From Nyssa sinensis (lineage: Eukaryota > Streptophyta > Magnoliopsida > Cornales > Nyssaceae): a DNA stretch of 64,000 nt. The notes below the pieces were generated by a model. It did not search any database. It was not told where the DNA came from and was given only the letters and a program-made list of their open reading frames with translations. The stretch lies in NCBI GenBank assembly GCA_008638375.1, contig CM018051.1:15035969-15099968 (forward strand), written 5' to 3'. Below are positions 57,480 to 64,000 of this stretch, one piece after another. The stretch's first letter is position 1. Every line of letters starts with the position of its first letter. A program made the translations under genes and the position numbers.

Positions 57480-59917
57480 TTCATCTAAAAGGGAAAAGTT
57501 TTCACTTAACAGTACCCCCACCATCCTCCTTCATGTCATCGAGACTGATGGGGAGGAGCCTCCTCTTCCTCAGTATCCCCACTCTCGCTCTCCACCACTT
57601 GCCTCGACACTCTGATGGGCCGAGCTGGCTGAGTGCGGGAGCTACTCAATTGACCTCCATTTTTCTTCTTGGGCTCTCCTCCTCACCTCCCTCTAAGAAT
57701 CCCTCCCTTAGGGCAACCCTATCCTCGGTTCATCTCTTCAAGATGAGAAACTCGAGCAACTTGAAAAGTCACGAGTTTCAAATGCAATGTCAAAATTCAG
57801 TCAATATATGGACAATCGAAAAAGGGCAATCATGTCCTTACAATGTCAGAGTCTATCCGGCAAGTGGCTTTCCGTCATGACTCCAAGGTGACTTAGGCAA
57901 CCTTATGCTTCAAGGCCGTGATGTAGACATAGGCTTCCTCATAAATGGTCCGGGCCACCTGAATTCCTAAACAACATCTTGTGTCAATTCAAAAAATAGA
58001 AAGACCATGAAAAATTTAGGCAAAAGAAAACTCTTACCCCAGTTAAGTGGTCGGGAGCCAGCAGTCCGTCGATAGACCCAGTTGGCTGGGATAACTCGTC
58101 TAGCCTAAAATTCTTGTCATAGGTCATCACCGATACATTGAAAGCTGGGAAAGCTACCGGCAACCCTGCATTAGACACTGTGGTGACGGCCTCCTAAGAT
58201 GACCTGTCGCTTGCACTTGGCCTCCTAGCCCTAGGTAGGGGAGGTGGACCCCTAGTCAAAAAAGGCATTAGCTCCTTCAAATAGCTCATCATATGGCCGA
58301 ACTGGTTGAAGAACCGTTGCATGGCCATCCCCTCATAAAGCTCCAAAAAGCCAAGGTCGGAGTCAAGCAAGTCCAAATCTCTTATATTGATTGTGGGGCT
58401 ATATAGGAGGAAAAAGCTGCGCAGTCGTATCAACTTGGCGAATCACTTCCTCGCCCAAATAATATATACCCTTTCGAAAGGGCCTTTCAAAGTCAATCAC
58501 TGGCACGCTATCCTAATACTCCGCTCCACTGAGGGAGGAACCATCCTCCAAGAATTCTATCAGATTTGTCATAAATGAAAAGCTTGAGTTTTTCATGTCA
58601 CATATCAGCAAAAGAAAATTCCAAGTAAAGGAACTAATTGTGTCTGCCTAGAGTATGTGCCTCCCGGAATCTCTGCACTACATTCGCCCCTTAGCGAGTC
58701 CGTCTGTTCATCTTCTGCCATCGCCATATGTGGGAAAACATGTTCTCTTCTGCCTGTACCGATGGGTAGGGCAACAGTTAGAAGACCTCATAGGCCCAAA
58801 TCTGTCTAAAATAGGAAAGTCAATCAAAATGACATTTTCTCAAAAAGTGAAGTGAGGGGATTCAGAAATTCATACCTCCTAAACAATGTTGAAACCACCA
58901 AGTCCCTTGGTGATCGTCCGGGCTAGTACACACATCCAGCAATACAAAACAACCATTATGGTGCCTCCCTAGTTAAAGCGTCCAAAGTTTTCCACATTTT
59001 CCAAAGTAGGGAGGCACCAAAGGTAGATTAAGCCTTACGATAGTCCCAAAAGTGAAAGTTCTCCAAGATATGCCTAACCTGAACTGCACCACTAGAGGCC
59101 AGTGTGGGTCGCCACCCTAGAAGTCGGGAAATCTCGTCACCCCAACTGTGTATTTCACTATCTTAAAGGATTTGGTCACCGCCAACTCGAAGGCCTATGA
59201 TCATTGAGAAGTCGAAGGGAGTCAATGTTACCTCCCCGAACCGGAGGTGGAAAGTGTTAGCGATGTCCTACCATCTCTCCGCTAGAGTGTAAAGAATCTT
59301 TCGATCGTGGTCAACATGGACTATCCAATCTAAAAATGGCCCAAAATTGGCCACCCTCACTTGTCCTTAGCATTAGAGGGGCAAATCAGCCCACTATTCT
59401 ACGATGTCTGCCGCCAAGCCCAGAGCTCGAATTTCTAAATCTGGCTGTAAGAAATCAAATTCAATATGTTAAAAAAGCCTTTCAAATGCCATAAGCATGC
59501 CAAACAAGCATCAATCAAATGCAAAAATCCAAGGCAAAGCAAAAACTGCCCATTTGGGCATTTTCACAAATGCGTGGTGTGCACCTTCTAACAGGCATGT
59601 CGGTGAAGTTCCCATGCATGCATGCAATCGGATTTTCATGAAAAATGCTTTCAAAGTGTGAAATAAAAAACCAAATGCATCAAGAATCAACTCAAAAATC
59701 TCAAAACAATTGGAAGAAAACTCAAGAAAATTCATACTTGGCCATTATGGTACCATTGCGACAAATAATGCACTGCCTCTTGGAGTACGCTCATGTTGTT
59801 CTGAAAGCCTGGGGTTGGTTTATATCTGAAGATTGTGCCATGCACCGGTCTTGGCATCCCCAAATTATGATCAATGTCAAACATTGGGTCCAAGTCACTG
59901 AGGCCTTCACTTGACAT
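57480..59917 (-). pseudogene. Plant-mobile-domain (PMD) gene, multi-exon, decayed
   Basis: Minus-strand exons: 59917-59738 (ATG, MSSEGLSDLDPMFDIDHN; donor GTATGA); 59444-58876, the PMD core with FGPFLDWIVHVDHDRKILYT, LRFGEVTLTPFDFSMIIGL, GWRPTLASSGAVQV, LWKMWKTLDAL; 58805-about 58640 (QIWAYEVF*LLPYPSVQAEE, then HIWRWQK); about 58570-58035 (PVIDFERPF, DLLDSDLGFLELYEGMAMQR, AGLPVAFPAFNV; donor GGTAAGAG); and a last part near 57920-57700 (YEEAYVYITALKHKV). Joining exons 1 and 2 keeps frame. At least six stops and a shift disable it. PMD proteins occur as host silencing factors (MAIL1/MAIN) and as retroelement cargo. Position inside LTR-like repeats favours the latter. It is antisense to them. 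Confidence 0.75.
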
Positions 59918-60128
59918 TTTCTCTTGAAATTTTTAGATTTGTTGTTGAAAATCAAGTTGTTTGATTTTCCGAAAGGTCAAAACAAGTGCCAAATACTTTC
60001 ATCTAACCTCCTTTACAACTCTACAAAAAATGGTCACAAAAGGGGTAGGAGAGTGCTCAAGAACGCAATGAGAAAATCAAAATTCGCAACATTTTTAAAG
60101 CAAGCTGCCCAGGCACCCTAGTGTTAAT

Positions 60129-60203
60129 TGGCACTCATGGGTAGCCGATTGGCACACAGAGAATGGAAACCCCTCATCTTTTTATGCCGATCAGCACACA
60201 GGG
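60129..60203 (-). promoter_or_regulatory. GATCGGCACACAG-like motif cluster upstream of the PMD gene
   Basis: AATTGGCACTCATGGG, CCGATTGGCACACAGAG and CCGATCAGCACACAGGG lie within 75 bp, about 215-285 bp upstream of ATG 59917. Similar clusters stand at 57181-57259, 190-270 bp upstream of the DUF7745-like ATG, and at 46741-46791 upstream of E3 gag. They are possible promoter elements or a shared inserted motif. Confidence 0.4.
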
Positions 60204-60419
60204 GGTAGGCAGGCCAATTTTTGGGCTTTGGCCCATTTTCGCAAATCTAGGCCCATTTTGGCCCATTCTTTGTCAAAATCAAGCCTTTTGTCAAAATATG
60301 TCTAAGAAGTCTACCGTGATTCAACATCGAGCATCGAAGGGCAAATCGATAATTTATCAAAATCGGTCAATGTTGACCAACTTGTCATTTAGTAGCGTAG
60401 GCTCACTAGTCCAAAACTG

Positions 60420-60639
60420 CCATCAAGTAACTCACGGTTTCTTTTAAAAGATTGTGTGAGTAGCATTTCCTTTATTGGTCGCTCAAGATCCGGGCCACAT
60501 TTTTTAAGCAAGTTTCGACTACTCAAACAAATCAAAATCACGATGTCAACTCGGTCCATTCCCCAAAGAAGTTTGAACCATCATCTTTTTCTCAAGGAAA
60601 TTTATCTCCCTAGTAAAAATATGTCTTGACATTCCCTAT
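60420..60639. other. E4 spacer before the tandem array
   Basis: No gene or structured repeat seen. Confidence 0.4.
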
Positions 60640-61700
60640 GGAATCTTTAATCTTGGCAAAACTTCTAAGGACGTACTCTATCTCGACAAATGTCTGAGGA
60701 TATAATCCATCTCAGAATCCATCAGTTAAGGACACAATCTTATAAAAAATCTATTAGGATAGCATTCCTTTTATAAAATATCCTGTTATGATAGCATTCA
60801 TCTCAGGTAAGTCGTCCATCACATCACCATCTTGTTATAATAGCATTCATTTCAGGTAAGTCGTCCATCGCATCACCATCTTATTAGGATAGCATTCCTT
60901 TTAGGAAAGTCGTCTGTGGATGCAAATTCCTTATCTTGTTTGGATAGCATTCCTTTCAGATAAGTCTTTTGAGGACGCATTTTTTCATCTTGTTAGGATA
61001 GCATTCATTTCACGTAAGGTGTCTATCGTATAACCATCCTATTAGGATAACATTCCTTTCAAGAAAGTCATCCATCACATCACCATCCTGTTATGATAAC
61101 ATTCATTTTAGATAAGTCGTCTATCGTATTATTATCCTGTTAGGATAACATTTATTTTAGGAAAGTTGTTTGAGGACTCATTTTATCAGCCTATTAGGAT
61201 AACATTCCTTTTAGGAAAGTCATTTGAGGATGCAAATTCATTATCTAGTTAGGGTAGCATTTCTTTTAGCAAAGTCGTCTGAGGACACATTTTATTAGCC
61301 TATTAGGATAACATTCCTTTAAAAAGTCATATGAGAACACAAATTCATTATCTTGTTAGGATAGTATTTCTTTTAGGAAAGTTATCTGAGGACGCATTTT
61401 ATCAGCCTATTAGGATAGCATTCCTTTTAGGAAAGTCGTCTGAGGATGCAAATTCATTATCTTGTTAGGATAGCATTCCTTTCAGCTAAGTCGTTTGAGA
61501 ATGCATTTTATCATCCTGTTAGGATAGCATTCCTTTTAGGTAAATCGTCTATCGCATAACCATCTTGTTAGGATAGCATTCCTTTCAGGAAAGTCATCAA
61601 TTGCATCACATTTTATCATCCTGTTAGGATAACATTCCTCTCAGGTAAGCTATTTATTGCATTCTCTCTTACAAACCTACTAGGATAGAATTTCCTTGTA
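60640..61700. repeat. Tandem array in E4, about 55-bp unit
   Basis: Roughly 18 diverged copies of a unit with TTAGGATAGCATTCCTTT, then AGGAAAGTCGTCTGAGGA and a GCATTTTATCATCCTG or GCAAATTCATTATCTTG linker. It ends about 350 bp before the right LTR-like repeat. Its place, between the internal genes and the 3' LTR, matches the arrays in E2 and near 4.3 kb. Confidence 0.9.
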
Positions 61701-62052
61701 GGTAAAATGTCTAATGACATAAGATCATCTCCAGAGAACACAACCTTATAAAAGACTTGTTAGGATCACATTTCTTATCAAATAAGACTCCAAGTTGTCA
61801 TTTTTGATGGCGTAACCTCACAACAGTCCTATCTAGACGAATCTCTTTAGAGAAAATTCAATAAGGACAACACTTATTTTCGCTAGTCATAAACTACGAA
61901 CAATCTGATTTGCCTGAAAGTGATATATAGGAATCTCATTGAGGAATGAGTCCGACCATGTCAAAATCACAATCAAGGTCAAAATGGTTGTCTTTTTTTT
62001 TTTCTTGCGTTGATGTTCACTTGCTTGTAAGTTTCGTTAACGAGGGGCTTTA
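61701..62052 (+). other. E4 end region with possible polypurine tract
   Basis: Non-coding. CGAGGGGCT at 62041-62049 lies just before the TATAGACACC start of the right repeat and may be a decayed polypurine tract. The left repeat has CCAAGAGCTTT in the same place. Confidence 0.4.
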
Positions 62053-63757
62053 TATAGACACCTCATTTTGTGACCCTTGATTAAGTAGTAAAAATCGATG
62101 ATTATGCTAAGAAATCTACTTCAAGTAGGGACTCTTCCCAGTTGAGTCGTATTCCCATTAGGACTCTTCCTGACAGAGTCCCAATCCAAGTAGGACTCTT
62201 CTTGATAGAGTCTCACTCACACTAAGACTCTTCTGCCCATCAGAGGGCATTTTGGTAATTTTGGTATAATCCTACCTTTAGTAGGACTTCCTAGTCACTT
62301 GAGGGATATTTTCATAATTTTCATATCATTTTACCCCTCTAGGGGTATTTTGGTAACTTTAGCCATTTAGTGACAAATTTGGAGTAATTTGGTCATTTCA
62401 CATGTCTTGTGGCAATCTAGAGATTCTCCACCAAATTAGGGACAATTTGGTAATCTTGAGTGATAATAGTCTATTTAGGCTTAATTAGGACTTTCTACTT
62501 CTAGTGTTTCCATAAATCTAGTTGCTTGATATTTCCTTAAATAGAGATATATTGAACCTAGACGTTTTCATTTTAGAGTTTATTTTCTGTTTCTCTTTTA
62601 TCTTATTGTCTCTTGCATATAGACACCAATTCTATTAGTTCATGCATTTTTATAATTATTTATTAATTCATTTAGTTAGGATAATCATTCTTATTTAATT
62701 TTCTATTTATTAAATTAGATAATTATTACTCAAGACATGATCCTAGCCCTCCGTTTTAGGATTTCATCTTAGACCTTTGGATCAAATCTCTATATTTCCC
62801 TATAAATAGAGCCAATGTGCCATCAATTTTAGGGGACACAAAACGACACGAAAATATACGAAGGGAAGACGATTTCTATAGCCTTACATTGTTAGTTTAA
62901 TTCTATGGTTGTCTACAAGAACCCTTCCTCTCTTGAGGCCGAAGTCCAGCCAAAGTGACAACCTCTCTCCGCGAAGCCAGTCAAAGCGACGCTTTCCAAA
63001 ACAAAAAACAAACCAGAGATCTGCTAGACAGAAACCTCTGATCCAGACTTTTCTAGCCGAAGTATTGCCCGACTACCATGGCTGAATAAGATATGCTCTT
63101 AAACCCTTAATAATTTTCTTTAGATCCGGTTGATCTCACATTTTTTATCACTCTTGATAAAAGAGGGTAAACTGGAGAATTACGTGACTCTGACTCTGTT
63201 TTTTTGAACGGATACATAGGAAGCTTTCGGGCCTGAGTTAGATTTATTTTCGATCTTTTTTGTTCTATTTTTACTTTTTTACACCATATTCTTTATTATT
63301 TATTTCTTCTATACTCACATCTTTCTTTTCAATTTTCTTATAACAAAATAGCCTTGCAAGTGAATATTCGAGGCCGATTCATTCAAATTGAGTGGGGTGG
63401 GTGCCTAATACCTTCCCATTCCGTACTTTAACCCCCAAACCCATTTCTCTGTGTTTATATTTTTTAGTGCTTTATCTTTATTTTGATCAATGTCAATGAA
63501 TCTTTAGTATGTATTTAGGAATCAAGGCAATGTAATTTATTTTTTCATTCCTTTCGATTTTTCTTTATATGTATTGTTCATCTGTAACGGGTTTGCTTGT
63601 TTCCTGCCCAAAAATAAGCTTGCAACTCCTCAATCTTAATCTCCCATAAGAGGCGTTCATTTCCACCTTTAAGGAAGAAGACAGACGAGATCCCTCTAAA
63701 TCCACAAAAAGGGTTGACACATCGTTTTCCCCTTTTTTTTCGATGCCGACGCCCACA
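62053..63757 (+). repeat. LTR-like direct repeat, right copy (E4), about 1.7 kb
   Basis: The partner of 54627-56333 and almost the same length (1,705 versus 1,707 bp). It starts TATAGACACCTCATTTTGTG (TG lost) and ends GCCCACA. It retains the DLEGSRL-coding stretch seen in minus translation at the left copy. No clear TSD was found. If TTGCAACTCC at 63620 was a primer site, this copy is followed by internal 5' sequence, suggesting a chain of recombined LTRs. Confidence 0.78.
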
Positions 63758-64000
63758 TGTTTTTTTATCATATTGGGTATAGTAGAGCTCAACTTTGGTA
63801 TGTGTATAATTATGCTCAAAAGATGAGCTTTTGGGGATGTCAAGTGATGAGCTCTCATACTCTTGTGTGAGTAGTATCGTGAATTGACTAATAGCCTAAC
63901 TACTACCCCACCCTTCAAACATATCCTTCATTTGCATATACAAGTGAATACTGTTTATTTCATGATTTTCAAACATAACATCTATTGTACGCTCGATAGT
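63758..64000. other. Right edge, no feature recognised
   Basis: AT-rich non-coding sequence to the window end. Confidence 0.5.

Noticed and set aside
1..64000. tRNA, rRNA or other structured RNA genes
   Set aside because: I looked for cloverleaf-type and conserved rRNA motifs and saw none apart from tRNA-complementary primer sites; a tRNAscan run would settle it.

Overview
The window is nuclear DNA of a flowering plant, most likely a eudicot. The evidence is canonical GT-AG introns, a plant-type mTERF gene, a CC-NBS-LRR resistance gene, and dense nested LTR retrotransposons mostly of the Ty3/gypsy Tat/Ogre type. I cannot name the species. Only two ordinary host genes look intact: an mTERF-family gene (29347-30480, +) and a CNL resistance gene (40850-43459, -). 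A frameshifted, intronless copy of a SAP-domain/CCCH-62-like gene lies at 32.5-34.0 kb (-). Almost everything else is transposable element sequence.

Layout. (1) 1-3733: a minus-strand Tat-type gypsy element (E1), cut by the window edge, with gag-pro-RT damaged by C-to-T type changes and a 700-bp LTR. (2) 3.7-13.6 kb: a nest. A minus-oriented gypsy remnant (integrase fragment plus tandem arrays) is split by a solo copia-like LTR (5190-6714) and by a hAT-like insertion (7846-12412), which itself carries a 3,045-bp solo LTR of Tekay/Del type (8892-11936). (3) 15378-27291: a nearly intact Tat-type element (E2). Its two 627-bp LTRs look identical and it has TSD GGACT, gag-pro, a TAG-CAA-TTA stop context, pol, a hairpin-forming tandem array, and a three-exon gene on the opposite strand. 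(4) 27.3-40.7 kb: the mTERF gene, the SAP/CCCH pseudogene, AT-rich spacer, a copia PBS, and a 5'-truncated LINE with a 12-bp TSD. (5) 40.8-43.6 kb: the CNL gene, with three W-boxes just upstream. (6) 44.5-46.2 kb: the 3' end of another minus-oriented Tat element (E5), which keeps the same opposite-strand gene and its first intron. (7) 46.2-53.5 kb: an Ogre-like gag-pol with many stops (E3). (8) 54.6-63.8 kb: two roughly 1.7-kb LTR-like direct repeats enclosing no gag-pol but two decayed opposite-strand genes, one DUF7745-like and one plant-mobile-domain-like, plus a tandem array (E4).

The recurring theme is the Tat/Ogre plan: LTR, gag-pro, pol, then a tandem array and one or more genes running against the element, then LTR. 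E2 shows it almost intact and E1, E3, E4 and E5 show it in stages of decay. The most unusual observations are the tobamovirus-type leaky stop context between protease and reverse transcriptase in E2, the paired-stem tandem array just after pol, and the two-gene antisense cargo of E4 with a shared GATCGGCACACAG-like motif upstream of each transcription unit.
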